Below are positions 37,801 through 46,443 of a stretch of DNA of 64,000 nucleotides, piece by piece. The stretch is from Chitinophaga caseinilytica (GTDB taxonomy: Bacteria; Bacteroidota; Bacteroidia; Chitinophagales; Chitinophagaceae). Positions within the stretch are counted from its first letter, which is position 1, and every line of letters begins with the position of its first letter. The position numbers and the translations under genes were made by a program. The stretch lies in contig NZ_CP150096.1 in NCBI RefSeq assembly GCF_038396765.1, positions 2,401,001-2,465,000 of the forward strand. Direction: 5' to 3'. The notes under the pieces were generated by a model. The model was not told where the DNA came from, made no database searches, and saw only the letters and a list, made by a program, of their open reading frames with translations.

Positions 37801-38280
37801 GGGCAATTGCCTGCTTCCCGGAATGCTACCCAATTTGCTGCAGATGCCCGCTACAAAGCACGCGTATTGTTCAGTAACTATGACGCTTATGGGAATCCGA
37901 CGGAAAAGCAAAAGGCAAACGATGTGAAGGAAGTATACCTGTGGGGATACAACGGTTCCTATCCCGTCGCAAAAGTCGTAGGAAGTGATTATGCGACGGT
38001 ATCGAGCCTTATCAATCAGAGTATGCTCGATAATGCGAGTGCATATACGGATGCGCAGATCAGGGCTGAACTGAATAAAATCCGTGCCTGGTTTGCCAAT
38101 AACGGCCAGGTAAGTGTATCGACTTATACTTATGCGCCATTGATAGGCATGACCAGCCAGACGGATGCCAATAATTTTACCACTTTCTACGAATATGATT
38201 CCTTCGGGAGATTGGTATTGGTGCGCGACCATAACAAGAAAATCCTTAAAAAAGTGGAATACGGCTATGCCGGACAGTAG
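34861..38280 (+). CDS. large secreted YD/RHS-like repeat protein
   Basis: A 1139-residue protein starting at ATG 34861 (a TTG six bases upstream is possible), with a signal peptide ending in LSLAQEKA. The N-terminal third resembles the entry region of Bacteroidota RHS proteins (PQISIPVWTVNAGVLQLPITLSYTSGG, ADMASWCGLGWNLNAGG). The C-terminus has YD-type repeats, ending FTTFYEYDSFGRLVLVRDHNKKILKKVEYGYAGQ. There is no toxin domain and no RHS core after the last repeat; it stops where related systems continue into a second gene, and the next gene here is on the other strand. It could be a complete surface protein of this class or the front part of a split polymorphic toxin. GC is below that of the flanking core genes. 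Confidence 0.8.
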   Translation: MFRAMLRKVLTCLVITWAKLSLAQEKAIIPPAPNAANLVFNTETQMGLYTGTPQISIPVWTVNAGVLQLPITLSYTSGGVKVADMASWCGLGWNLNAGGVITRSVMGLPDETPTFGYIDYTVPPQTPYNSAFLGMAEGTIDSQQDLFFYSLPGGSGRFVFDTTGTPRLIPKSNCKITKGNVSIFQFSDGTATCISEWQIIDDKGIIYRFKDFEKTLSASRNNELPGSGFATTGRCVNSWYLTEMEAPSGEKIKFNYVTINLAYDLAPTKTSHVKLNGQCENYPSATSIPRQYVNSKRLSSIEFPGGKIRFIPATLGRADLVGDHALNRIIVEDKPGHVVKQFKLDYKYLIGNSLVDYASINPAGSSNFFVSSTITPPASFSRRLMLMKWTEQDANGVPLNNGQRFEYHTEYGLPHRASPLTDHWGYANKADNPSAEIPYVLIDPLQTGSPNPMVYIGGKSPDAQYAKQGSLYKINHAAGGFTEYEFESNDAGPSPYIPPKVTKRTEIYSISLSHYKYNVNGWYEGLNYEMRPDGNGNMVRNYYVEFNVLNGSTGSAQVLLTDVPYYPAGGLRFYIMHVATGRVIWSGNHDGNFNVNLQPGAYRLYHCPSYALLNNPQNPDHQKLHSAVISGLYTITSEQGSQGQPPKVGGIRVRKCRQYDSVTRQSLCKEYKYEQDGSSGQLLATPLYQFLFDVYDKNGGPCRYLGISYNSVNPLSTTHNSFVGYRYVEEKAVSETGVPLGKTGYSFMGPLESPDLLYRGSASAAGFSYYDAPNPPADRRDWLRGFLTQQVDYKYDTVTRSYSPVRKIENTYRKTLEPVSKGLQVNINSRDLVNGRHSVLFTYYGHHSGTILLEKTTETLYQENGAFTTTTMIENSGKSFLPVCKSIAQSDGSLSKEYYTYPKEYAPGNAAIDNLIRKNIVSVPIETVKLKEQPLGTLSVTGGSLTNYYPTGWGKVQSVNILETNQAIPGASFKFSNAPVGQLPASRNATQFAADARYKARVLFSNYDAYGNPTEKQKANDVKEVYLWGYNGSYPVAKVVGSDYATVSSLINQSMLDNASAYTDAQIRAELNKIRAWFANNGQVSVSTYTYAPLIGMTSQTDANNFTTFYEYDSFGRLVLVRDHNKKILKKVEYGYAGQ

Positions 38281-38293
38281 GAAGGGGCCTCCC

Positions 38294-39091
38294 TTACTCC
38301 ATCACCCTCGGCATCCACATCCCCATCGTTGCCGCGAACGACCCAACCGCCATCCCAAGCGAAACCAGCGTCAGGAAAGTGGCGAAAACCGTTCGCTGGT
38401 AAGCGGGGCCGGAACCCCTCACGCCGAAGTACCACGCTGCTATCGCCTGGGGCATAATATATACGGACACCGCCAGCACCGTCAGAAAGGGCCCCGTGAA
38501 AGTTTTGGGATCAAAGCCCACGGGCGCGCGGTGGATCAGCAGCCAAAGCATGAGGAAAACACGGAACATCCAAACCCCGCTCATCCCCAGGAAAAGATGC
38601 ACCGCCCATTGCTGATGCACCTTGAACCTCCGTTCCATGGCGCTCCTGATCGCGAAATAAGCACAAATAAGAATGATCGCGGCATTGGCGCTAATCATCA
38701 CCTGCATCACCGGGCCTCCCACCGCCCCCCGCACCCAGGTAAGGTAAATCCCCGCCACACTCACCAGGAACGCGGATGCGATGTAAACCCGCCCGCTGAT
38801 CCGGTGGAACCGCGGCACCCGCGCCCGCAGCGATGGCACCAGCTGCAAAGGCCCTAAAATGGTGATCACCGCCGCCAGCGCCACATGCAGCCCGAAAATA
38901 ATGTTGCCGGTAAGATCGCTTTTGTCGTAAAAATGAGGATTGACGTTGTTCCACTTTTCCAGGTCCCCCAACGCCGTATTCCGGTAATACTGCATCAGGA
39001 TGTAATAGGCAAAGATGGATTGGCCCAGGCAGATGACGATAAACCATAGCCGGACCGCATAATGTAAGGGATGAGCCGCTTTTTTGTTCAT
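38294..39091 (-). CDS. DUF2306 family membrane protein
   Basis: A 265-residue integral membrane protein with about seven helices, for example WFIVICLGQSIFAYYILM, IIFGLHVALAAVITILGPLQLVP, RVYIASAFLVSVAGIYLTW and VWMFRVFLMLWLLIH. The pattern HRISGRVYIASAFLVS and HQQWAVHLFLGMSGVWMFRV, with histidines at helix ends, is that of DUF2306. Function is unknown; a haem or quinone link has been suggested from the histidines but is not shown here. The Crp-type regulator gene lies 44 bases upstream on the same strand. Confidence 0.8.
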   Translation of the reverse strand: MNKKAAHPLHYAVRLWFIVICLGQSIFAYYILMQYYRNTALGDLEKWNNVNPHFYDKSDLTGNIIFGLHVALAAVITILGPLQLVPSLRARVPRFHRISGRVYIASAFLVSVAGIYLTWVRGAVGGPVMQVMISANAAIILICAYFAIRSAMERRFKVHQQWAVHLFLGMSGVWMFRVFLMLWLLIHRAPVGFDPKTFTGPFLTVLAVSVYIMPQAIAAWYFGVRGSGPAYQRTVFATFLTLVSLGMAVGSFAATMGMWMPRVME

Positions 39092-39135
39092 AATATGAAA
39101 ATAACGGCTATATCATGAGCGGCACTTAACAATTG

Positions 39136-39720
39136 TTAGGAAATGATCTCCCGCCTGATCCGGCTTAAACTTTCCGGCTTGATCCCCAAATAGGAAGCGA
39201 TAAATTTCAATGGTACATTCTTGATAATTTCGGGACTGCTCTTCATGAATTTCAAATATCGCTGTTCGGCGGTCAGCGTAGCCAGGTCGTTCATCCTTTG
39301 CTTGTCTTCATCCATCACCTGGTTAAACAACTTTATCGTGAAATCCTTCTGCGTGATACTGGTTTTCACCGTCCGGTCCGCATCCTGTTTCGATATCCGC
39401 AACAATTCGCAGTCGGTAATGCAATGCAGGTTTTCGCCGGATGGCGTTTGATTGGCGAAATGAAACCAGGAAGTGAAGAAACGCGGTCCGTTGTTCAGGT
39501 CAACCGTCACTTCTTCGCCGTTGTCGTTCACGTAAAACTTACGCATGAACCCCGAAACGATGAAATTGTGATGCTGGGGGATTTTTCCCGCGGTTTCCAG
39601 CATTGTATCTTTTTTCACCTGCAAAACCTTGAATGTGTTCCGGCAACTATCCTTATCCGATTCGGGCATTTCAATGAATTGTTGAATATACCGGAAAAGC
39701 GTTTCGTAATAGGGGTCCAT
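39136..39720 (-). CDS. Crp/Fnr family transcriptional regulator
   Basis: A 194-residue regulator with an N-terminal cyclic-nucleotide-binding-like beta roll (FKVLQVKKDTMLETAGKIPQHHNFIVSGFMRKFYVND) and a C-terminal winged helix (LKFIASYLGIKPESLSRIRREI). No cluster of cysteines, so not an oxygen-sensing Fnr. It probably forms a unit with the DUF2306 gene. Proteins of this shape are very common in Chitinophagaceae next to the transporters or small enzymes they control. Confidence 0.88.
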   Translation of the reverse strand: MDPYYETLFRYIQQFIEMPESDKDSCRNTFKVLQVKKDTMLETAGKIPQHHNFIVSGFMRKFYVNDNGEEVTVDLNNGPRFFTSWFHFANQTPSGENLHCITDCELLRISKQDADRTVKTSITQKDFTIKLFNQVMDEDKQRMNDLATLTAEQRYLKFMKSSPEIIKNVPLKFIASYLGIKPESLSRIRREIIS

Positions 39721-39800
39721 ATCGGCTCATTTTCACAAAGATAGCCCCGCCGGGCGATAGTGCCATCGCAGATTCCAAAATGCAGGCCGGCTGCAAACGG

Positions 39801-42377
39801 TTAATTTGCAGGCCGCGGGGCTGCGGTGCCCGCTACTACCCGGCGCCGGTGGAAGTATTGCTGGCCGGCCCATTCATAATCCAGGTAGCAATAGCCGCCC
39901 TCGAGCGAGAGGTCGCGGAAGGGGAGGGGGCGCGCCATATCGTCGGTAAACACGGTGAGCAATAGTTTCGCGGGATTATAGGGATTGGGCGATACGGTTA
40001 TCTCCAGCGTATTCTTGCGATCGGGGTTTTCGGGCCGGGGGATTTTCTTCAATCCGCTGTGCCCGCTATAGGTACCGGGAACGATGAGATGGTGGGTTTT
40101 GAGCATCTCCGGACTGAGATCCCTTTCGTGAATATGCCGGCAGTTCGTCCACGACCGGTTCTGCCAGTGCCGCACAAGGGAATCGGCCAGCGCCCCGTTC
40201 TCGTCGTTCCCCACGATGATAAACGCGTCGCTGTACACCTCGCTGATCGTATGTGCGTTATGGGCGCTGGCAACACCGGCGTCCAGCAGTACGACGGCCG
40301 TATCTTTCGAATGTACGATCCGGGCCGGTTGATGATTGAGCAGGATGGGGAACCGGCGCGCTGCGGATGGAAGATCGCTCAGGCGGATGGCCACCTGCCA
40401 AACATTCCGGGTTTCGATGAAAATACTGTCGCGGGCAATGTGCGCGTCAACGCTCGCGGCAGCCCCGCAGGTCGCCGGCTGAATGCGCAGCCACGCACTG
40501 CCGGTATACAGGTGGCTGAATGTGGTAAACCGAATGGTATCGGGGGAGGTAACTCTTTTCTTATCCGCGAAAAAACGGAAAACGTCATGCGCGCGCTCCG
40601 TAGTCGACACGTAGTGGCTTCCTTCCGGCGTCATGACCAACGCAGAAGTCCGGAACCTGCTGAAATGAAGGTCGTAAAACTGGCGGACCTGCGCCGCTGG
40701 AGCCTTTTCGTCCTTTTCACTGCTTTGAACAAAAACATGTGCATTATGCAGGTTGGGCGAAACCACCAGGGGATGCATCCGCTGTTCCAGGCTGGTAAGT
40801 CCGCCGGTGTCAGCCGACATTGTTGGCCCGAACAGCGCGCATCCCGCAAAAATATCCGGTCGCCGGGCGGCATGCATCAGGGCTGTAGCGCAACCGGCAC
40901 TGCTGCCCACAACAAAAACACGGTCCGGATCAATGGAAAACCGCCGGGATGCGGCAGAAAACGTTTCGGCAAGGTCGGCTGAGGAAATGGCATGTGTGCC
41001 CGTGGCGCCGCGGAGATCGACCCACATCACGGCGAACCCGTACAGGTCGGCCAGCCACTTCGTTTTGTTGAGCTCGTCCAGGTTGGAAATCCACCAGCTG
41101 AATTCCAGCGGCGTGTTTTCGTTAGGGAAAGGCAGCATGATCAGTAAAGGCACCTTTTCCCCCACCGGCATGTGCAGGTAATAATATTGAATAGTGGAAT
41201 CGAGGGAAGAAGGGAAACTGTTCAATCCGAACCGGAACTTCGTGTCTGCTCTGCCTCCCGGCCGGAGGGATTGACAGAAATCTGCGAGCTCCCCGCCTAC
41301 GGAAATGCGGCTTTTGTCCCAGAAACTTACATAAGGATTTTCTCCGGCCAACCCATAGCCGACAAGGCGTTGCAGGCGTTCATGGGTTGCGGCGAAATCC
41401 CTTTCCAGCTGCACATCGCCGAATTTCGCAAGGCCGTCTGACCGGAGGTTCTGCAATTGCTGCATAAAGTTTGCGAACCGGCCGTAGAATAAGTCCTGGC
41501 GCAGCGTGTCCTTCCCGGTCACCACTTCCAGCACGAGAAATTGCTCCAGGGCCGTTTCCGGGAAAATGAACCGCCTGTAGCCGTTCAGCGAATCCGGTTG
41601 CATGCGCGACAGGTTGCCCGTCTGCAACATGCGCCCCTTGCGGTCTTTCAGCTGATAGGGGACGGAAGCGTCCTGGGAATAGGGGCCCAGGTAAATCCGG
41701 GCAAATCGGCCACTGTCGATGATAGACCGCTGCACGAAATCGGAATGGTATTCAATGGAGAAATTCTTCCGCGCATACGCCTCCGTGGCCATGGCGGCAC
41801 TGAACTCCCAATGCGTCAGCGACGAATGCAGGTCTTTCACCCCGATCTTCACCTGCAGCCGGTTACTGCCTTTCCGGAGTTGAACTGGTATATATTCCTC
41901 ATACAATTTGCGCTGGCGCTGCCTTTCGATGCCGGTGTAGATATGTTGCCCGTTCATCCATACTTTCAGATACTGCGCAGCATACATGAGCAAATACACT
42001 GTGGTGTCCCTGGGCGCTTCGATAGTGGCAAACAGGTATTTGACGGCCATTTTCTTATCCTTCTGGTTGGAAATGAAGTTGAAGTAAGGGACGCGGCTCG
42101 TGTCCCGCGTCAGCGGTAGCAAACTTTCCAGGTCGTCGAATTGTTGCGGTGTGATGCCGTTTTCTTCCAACCCGGCCTGTTCCAGGAAATTGTGATGCAT
42201 GAAAGCATTGCCGGATGCCTGCGCGGAATCGAAAGGAAAATCGCCGGAAATTACCCAGTTCCGGATCGGGGATACGTCGCCGTTTTGATCCGCCATCCGG
42301 TTAAGGGCCAGGTGCTGTCTGCAGCTTTGCAGCATCCCGCAACAAAAAAGCGTCAATAATAAAGTAAGTCTTCTCAT
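39801..42377 (-). CDS. large lipoprotein with a prolyl-oligopeptidase-like serine hydrolase domain
   Basis: An 858-residue lipoprotein (lipobox LQSC in MRRLTLLLTLFCCGMLQSC). The first half is beta-rich and may hold a carbohydrate-binding-like module (VYLLMYAAQYLKVWMNGQHIYTG; LRKGSNRLQVKIGVKDL). Residues about 395-620 form an alpha/beta hydrolase: strand VPLLIMLPFP, nucleophile elbow VGSSAGCATALMHAARRP (Gly-x-Ser-x-Gly) and His in TPEGSHYVS. A further C-terminal domain (IIVGNDENGALADSLVRHW) follows. Large esterase/peptidase-like lipoproteins of this layout act at the cell surface or in the periplasm; the substrate is unknown. Single gene, divergent from the antiporter across a long AT-rich gap. 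Confidence 0.8.
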   Translation of the reverse strand: MRRLTLLLTLFCCGMLQSCRQHLALNRMADQNGDVSPIRNWVISGDFPFDSAQASGNAFMHHNFLEQAGLEENGITPQQFDDLESLLPLTRDTSRVPYFNFISNQKDKKMAVKYLFATIEAPRDTTVYLLMYAAQYLKVWMNGQHIYTGIERQRQRKLYEEYIPVQLRKGSNRLQVKIGVKDLHSSLTHWEFSAAMATEAYARKNFSIEYHSDFVQRSIIDSGRFARIYLGPYSQDASVPYQLKDRKGRMLQTGNLSRMQPDSLNGYRRFIFPETALEQFLVLEVVTGKDTLRQDLFYGRFANFMQQLQNLRSDGLAKFGDVQLERDFAATHERLQRLVGYGLAGENPYVSFWDKSRISVGGELADFCQSLRPGGRADTKFRFGLNSFPSSLDSTIQYYYLHMPVGEKVPLLIMLPFPNENTPLEFSWWISNLDELNKTKWLADLYGFAVMWVDLRGATGTHAISSADLAETFSAASRRFSIDPDRVFVVGSSAGCATALMHAARRPDIFAGCALFGPTMSADTGGLTSLEQRMHPLVVSPNLHNAHVFVQSSEKDEKAPAAQVRQFYDLHFSRFRTSALVMTPEGSHYVSTTERAHDVFRFFADKKRVTSPDTIRFTTFSHLYTGSAWLRIQPATCGAAASVDAHIARDSIFIETRNVWQVAIRLSDLPSAARRFPILLNHQPARIVHSKDTAVVLLDAGVASAHNAHTISEVYSDAFIIVGNDENGALADSLVRHWQNRSWTNCRHIHERDLSPEMLKTHHLIVPGTYSGHSGLKKIPRPENPDRKNTLEITVSPNPYNPAKLLLTVFTDDMARPLPFRDLSLEGGYCYLDYEWAGQQYFHRRRVVAGTAAPRPAN

Positions 42378-42873
42378 AACATGAATGGGTAGGTATAATG
42401 AGGGTTTGATATGCAGTTTCCTGCATACACGCGGTATGTTTTTGCAGTGGCGTTTATGCGGGGATGTTAGTTGCGCAAAGCCGGTATGGGAAAGGGATCA
42501 GGTAGTGGAATCGTTTTATCACGTGGCGGAATTTAAAAATTGAATCGGGTTATCGGTGTTGAAAGTAGGGAAAATTAATTATTATATCATTATTAATTAG
42601 GTAAATAATTTAAAATGTGATTCGGTTGATAGGCGATTGTTCTTTCAGTTCCGCGATATAACGCACCTGGTGGAGTTTTACTTTGAAGAATTTGGTGGAG
42701 CAGTAAGCAGCTCTCCGTGTGAGCAATGCCGTGAGGGCCGCTCCTCGCGGCTTGCTTTTCTGCTTTCATCGGGCGTCCTTACGAAAACGATATCAGCCGC
42801 TCCAGCAGCAGTTTTAATTGAATTTTAAGTCGTTCGTCCAAATCCAATCTTTCTAAAAAAACTATATTGCGGG
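42378..42873. other. divergent AT-rich intergenic region
   Basis: 496 bases between the lipoprotein gene and the antiporter gene. Visible are TGCAG-TTTC-CTGCA at about 42413-42426, an A/T-only stretch (about 42572-42620) and a GC-rich part with a weak inverted repeat around 42735-42750 (GAGGGCCGCTCCTCGCGG). A 63-codon frame at 42637-42828 has no protein-like features. No RNA family recognised. Confidence 0.4.
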
Positions 42874-44112
42874 ATGGAGTTATACTATTCGTTTTCGATC
42901 CTTATCTGTTTGGCGTCGTTGTTCGCGTACATCAATCACCGGTTCATGAAACTGCCTTCCACCATCGGGATTATGCTGATGGCGATCTTGGTTTCGATCG
43001 GGATCCGCTTCGCGGGAAACTCGATTTTCCCGGGTATGACGGGGAAACTGATGAAATTGTTGACCGAGTTCGACTTCACGGAAGTATTGATGGGCGCCAT
43101 GTTGAACTTCCTGCTGTTCGCAGGTGCCATCCATGTGAATTTCGCCGATCTGAAAAAGCAGCGCCTCCCGGTGCTGACGTTTTCCACGCTCAGTGTGATC
43201 CTTTCCACCTTCGTTATCGGCTTCGTGCTGCATTTCATTGTTCCCTGGTTCGGGATCGATCTGCCTTTTATTTACTGCCTGCTGTTTGGTGCGCTCATCT
43301 CGCCGACAGACCCCATCGCCGTACTGGGCATCCTCAAGAAAGCGGACGTTCCCAAATCCCTCGAAACCAAGATCGCCGGAGAATCGCTGTTCAACGATGG
43401 CGTGGCCGTTGTACTCTTCGCTGTGATCCTCCAACTCGCGGAATCCGCTACCATGGACGTTTCCCTCGCGCATGTCAGCTGGCTGCTGGCGAAGGAAGCC
43501 CTCGGTGGACTGGCACTCGGCGCCATCCTCGGTTTCTCCGCATCCAAAGCCATCAAATCCATCGACGATTACATCATTTCAGCGCTCATCACCATGTCTG
43601 TCGTAATGGGCGGCTACATGATCGCGCATACCATGCATATTTCCGGTCCGCTCACCATGGTGGCCGCCGGTTTGATTATCGGGAACTTCGGCCGAAGGGT
43701 TGCTATGTCGAACCAAACGCGCGATTATCTGGCCAAGTTCTGGGAACTGATCGACGAGATCCTGAACGCGATTCTGTTCCTTTTCATCGGGTTCGAACTG
43801 CTCATGATCAAAGACCTCGAAAGTTACTGGTTAATTTCCACATTCACCATCCTCGTGGTGCTGTTTGCCCGGTTCCTGTCGATCTATCTGCCATCGCTCG
43901 TGGTGCCGTTCAATCCGCCACTGTCGCGGGGCTCGCTGACCATTTTGGTATGGGGCGGCCTTCGGGGCGGTGTTTCCATTGCGCTGGTACTTTCGCTGGC
44001 CAGCGGGCCTTACAAGGAAATCCTGCTGGAGATGACTTACTTCGTGGTAGTGTTTTCTATCATGGTGCAGGGTTTGAGCGTGGGGAAAGTGGCCGGGAAA
44101 GTGCTGAACTAA
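42874..44112 (+). CDS. Na+/H+ antiporter (CPA1/NhaP type)
   Basis: A 412-residue membrane exchanger with about 12 helices that swaps Na+ (or K+) for H+. Diagnostic parts: LLFGALISPTDPIAVLGILK with the ion-binding Asp, then KIAGESLFNDGVAVVLF (family motif ExLFNDG), HTMHISGPLTMVAAGLIIGNFGRR and the late WGGLRGGVSIALVLSL. The start at ATG 42874 gives an immediate membrane segment (YYSFSILICLASLFAY). It ends in a strong terminator. An unusually long open frame runs through it in another phase but carries no protein features. Confidence 0.92.
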   Translation: MELYYSFSILICLASLFAYINHRFMKLPSTIGIMLMAILVSIGIRFAGNSIFPGMTGKLMKLLTEFDFTEVLMGAMLNFLLFAGAIHVNFADLKKQRLPVLTFSTLSVILSTFVIGFVLHFIVPWFGIDLPFIYCLLFGALISPTDPIAVLGILKKADVPKSLETKIAGESLFNDGVAVVLFAVILQLAESATMDVSLAHVSWLLAKEALGGLALGAILGFSASKAIKSIDDYIISALITMSVVMGGYMIAHTMHISGPLTMVAAGLIIGNFGRRVAMSNQTRDYLAKFWELIDEILNAILFLFIGFELLMIKDLESYWLISTFTILVVLFARFLSIYLPSLVVPFNPPLSRGSLTILVWGGLRGGVSIALVLSLASGPYKEILLEMTYFVVVFSIMVQGLSVGKVAGKVLN

Positions 44113-44136
44113 TTGAAAGAACATATTATTCATCCG

Positions 44137-44164
44137 ACGGGCCGCCGATGTGCGGCCCGTTTTT
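44137..44164 (+). terminator. intrinsic terminator after the antiporter gene
   Basis: A perfect 9-bp stem ACGGGCCGC / GCGGCCCGT with loop CGATGT and a T5 tail, 25 bases after the antiporter stop codon. Confidence 0.92.
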
Positions 44165-44210
44165 GTTATCTTTAAAGACCGCCGCTTTTTCCCTTCAAAT
44201 CCAATTCACG

Positions 44211-45569
44211 ATGAAGACTATCCGAAAATATGCCTGGATCGCCGGCGTGGCGATGTTGACCGCCTGCAAGGAAACCACCTCCGCTCAGTCGCAACCGCTG
44301 CTGCTCCGGGATGTTACGTTAATAGATGGAAACGGTGGCGCACCACAGGAACATATCGATATTTTGATGCAGGATGGAAGTATCGCCCGGATCGGCACTG
44401 GCCTGGATACGAACGGGGTTTCCGTGTTGCGCCTATCGGGGAAAACGGTGATGCCGGCCCTTATCAGCGCGCATGTGCACGTGGGCACGCTGAAGGATTC
44501 GGCGAACGACGGCCGTTTTTATACCCGCGAAAATGTGCTCCGGCATCTCGAAAAGTACCAGGATTTCGGGGTGCTGCAGGTGCTCGTGATGGGGACAGAC
44601 AGGCCGCTGCTTTTCGAAAGCGGATTGGCGGATTCCTCGCTGAAAGGGCTCGCCCCCGGCGCAAGGCTGCACTCCGCCGGATATGGTTTCGGTGTTTCGG
44701 GCGGCGCGCCGCCCGCAGCTTTCGGGATGGACCTCGTACAGCGCCCCGCCACACCGGAGGAAGCAGCAGCGCAGGTGGCAGCTCTCGCACGGCTTCCGGT
44801 AAAAACGATCAAGATGTGGGTGGATAATGCCGGGCCGGGGAAACCGAAAATGGATCCTTCCGTATATCATGCATTGATCGGCGCGGCACATGAAAACGGG
44901 ATGAAAGCCGCCGCCCATCTGTATTATATCGCAGACGCGAAGCAACTCGTCAAAGATGGGATCGATATCATCGCGCACAGCATCCGCGACCGCGAAGTGG
45001 ACGATACATTGGTGGCGGAAATGAAGGAAAAGGGAGTGGTGTACATCCCGACGCTCGCGCTGGATAAATTTGCGGTTGCATACGGAGATACGCCCGCCTG
45101 GGTGAACGATCCGTTTTTCCGGAAATCCCTCGAGCCAGGTGCCCTCGCATTCATCACGTCTCCCCAATACAAAAACAATATCCGCAACAACTCCAATTAC
45201 CCCGATAAAATACGCGCGCTGGAAACAGCCTTGAAAAATGCGTATAAACTCCACAAAGCGGGCGTGCTCGTGGCATTGGGGACCGATTCGGGTGCCAGCC
45301 CCGCGCGGGCGCAGGGTTTTTCGGAACACCTGGAGCTGGTATTGCTGGTGGAGGCCGGTTTTACACCGCTGGAAGCGATCACGGTTGGCACTAAAAATGC
45401 AGCAAAAGCCATGCGGGTAGACGCGGATTACGGTACCGTCGAAGTGGGAAAAAAAGCGGATCTGCTGGTATTGAACGAAAATCCGGCGCTCCATATCGAA
45501 GGCACGCAAAGTATTTACCGGGTCTTCAAAGCAGGACGGGAAGTGAGCAAAGGCCCGCTGGAACCATAA
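44211..45569 (+). CDS. amidohydrolase family lipoprotein
   Basis: A 452-residue metal-dependent hydrolase. The start at ATG 44211 gives a signal peptide with lipobox LTAC (MKTIRKYAWIAGVAMLTAC). The amidohydrolase barrel shows VMPALISAHVHVGT (metal His-x-His), VKTIKMWVD (bridging Lys region), MKAAAHLYYIADAKQLVKDGIDIIAHSI (metal His residues) and VLVALGTDSGASP (metal Asp), then the C-terminal composite-sheet part ITVGTKNAAKAMR and VEVGKKADLLVLNENP. Imidazolonepropionase/prolidase-like members act on cyclic amides or peptides; the substrate is unknown. The following hydrolase gene begins 11 bases later. Confidence 0.9.
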   Translation: MKTIRKYAWIAGVAMLTACKETTSAQSQPLLLRDVTLIDGNGGAPQEHIDILMQDGSIARIGTGLDTNGVSVLRLSGKTVMPALISAHVHVGTLKDSANDGRFYTRENVLRHLEKYQDFGVLQVLVMGTDRPLLFESGLADSSLKGLAPGARLHSAGYGFGVSGGAPPAAFGMDLVQRPATPEEAAAQVAALARLPVKTIKMWVDNAGPGKPKMDPSVYHALIGAAHENGMKAAAHLYYIADAKQLVKDGIDIIAHSIRDREVDDTLVAEMKEKGVVYIPTLALDKFAVAYGDTPAWVNDPFFRKSLEPGALAFITSPQYKNNIRNNSNYPDKIRALETALKNAYKLHKAGVLVALGTDSGASPARAQGFSEHLELVLLVEAGFTPLEAITVGTKNAAKAMRVDADYGTVEVGKKADLLVLNENPALHIEGTQSIYRVFKAGREVSKGPLEP

Positions 45570-45580
45570 AACCCGAAAAC

Positions 45581-46438
45581 ATGGCGCAGCTCTTCAACAG
45601 GAAAATAAATGTAAACGGGGTGGAGATTTTCTACCGCGAAGCGGGCGACCGGCGCAAGCCTGCCATACTGTTGTTGCATGGTTTCCCCACGTCGTCGGTC
45701 ATGTTCAAAACGCTCATGACCGCCCTGTCAGACGATTTTTACCTGGTGGCGCCCGACTATCCGGGGTTCGGCTTCAGCGCATTCCCTTCCATCGACGAAT
45801 TCGAATACTCGTTCCGGAACATCGCGGCGTGCATGCATGCTTTCACCGAAGCGATCGGCCTGGAGCGGTTCACGATTTTTCTGAATGATTACGGTTGCCC
45901 CATCGGATTGCGGATTTGCGTCGAACATCCTGAAAAGATCGAGCGCCTGATCGTCATGAACGGCAATGCGTACGAAGAAGGGGCCGGGCCGCAGTGGGAC
46001 GAAATGCTCGATTACTGGAAACACCCCACGCCGGAAAAGAAGGCGAAGGTATATGCTTTTTTGAGCGAAGAAGGCACAAAAGCGCAATATGCCGCCGGCT
46101 TGCCAGACGAGCTCCTGCCGCGGGTTGCGCCCGAAACCTGGATGCTCGATTGGCAGCTGATGCAGCGCCCAGGCAACCTGGACATGCAATACATCCTCAA
46201 TTGCGATTATCTGGACAATATGCTGCTGTTCCCCATCTTTCAGCTGTATTTCCGTACGTTCCAGCCACCGGCGCTGATTATCTGGGGCCGGTACGATCCG
46301 TATTTCAACGTGGAAGAAGCTCACTGTTACCGGCGCGATATACCGGACGCGGAAGTGCATATCCTCGACGGCAGCCACATGCTGCTCGAAACACATTTCG
46401 ATGAAGTGCTGCCGCTGATGCGGGAGTTTTTGAAATGA
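45581..46438 (+). CDS. alpha/beta hydrolase with Asp nucleophile (haloalkane dehalogenase/epoxide hydrolase-like)
   Basis: A 285-residue cytoplasmic hydrolase. The oxyanion motif HGFPTSS (33-39) is followed by a nucleophile elbow LNDYGCPIG whose central residue is Asp103 rather than Ser, the mark of haloalkane dehalogenases and epoxide hydrolases. The acid lies in GRYDPYF and the base in GSHMLLE. A cap domain with DEMLDYWKHPTPEKKAKVYAFL and ETWMLDWQLMQRPG lies between. Natural substrate unknown. It is 11 bases downstream of the amidohydrolase, so the two are co-transcribed. Confidence 0.87.
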   Translation: MAQLFNRKINVNGVEIFYREAGDRRKPAILLLHGFPTSSVMFKTLMTALSDDFYLVAPDYPGFGFSAFPSIDEFEYSFRNIAACMHAFTEAIGLERFTIFLNDYGCPIGLRICVEHPEKIERLIVMNGNAYEEGAGPQWDEMLDYWKHPTPEKKAKVYAFLSEEGTKAQYAAGLPDELLPRVAPETWMLDWQLMQRPGNLDMQYILNCDYLDNMLLFPIFQLYFRTFQPPALIIWGRYDPYFNVEEAHCYRRDIPDAEVHILDGSHMLLETHFDEVLPLMREFLK

Positions 46439-46443
46439 GGGCG

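Noticed and set aside
42637..42828. Small gene in the divergent AT-rich region.
   Set aside because: 63 codons with no signal peptide, no domain and no start context; more likely noncoding.
42867..44210. A very long open frame overlapping the antiporter gene in another phase and fused to the amidohydrolase frame.
   Set aside because: The overlapping stretch has no protein-like features, while the other phase encodes a clear Na+/H+ antiporter. The amidohydrolase has its own ATG and signal peptide at 44211.
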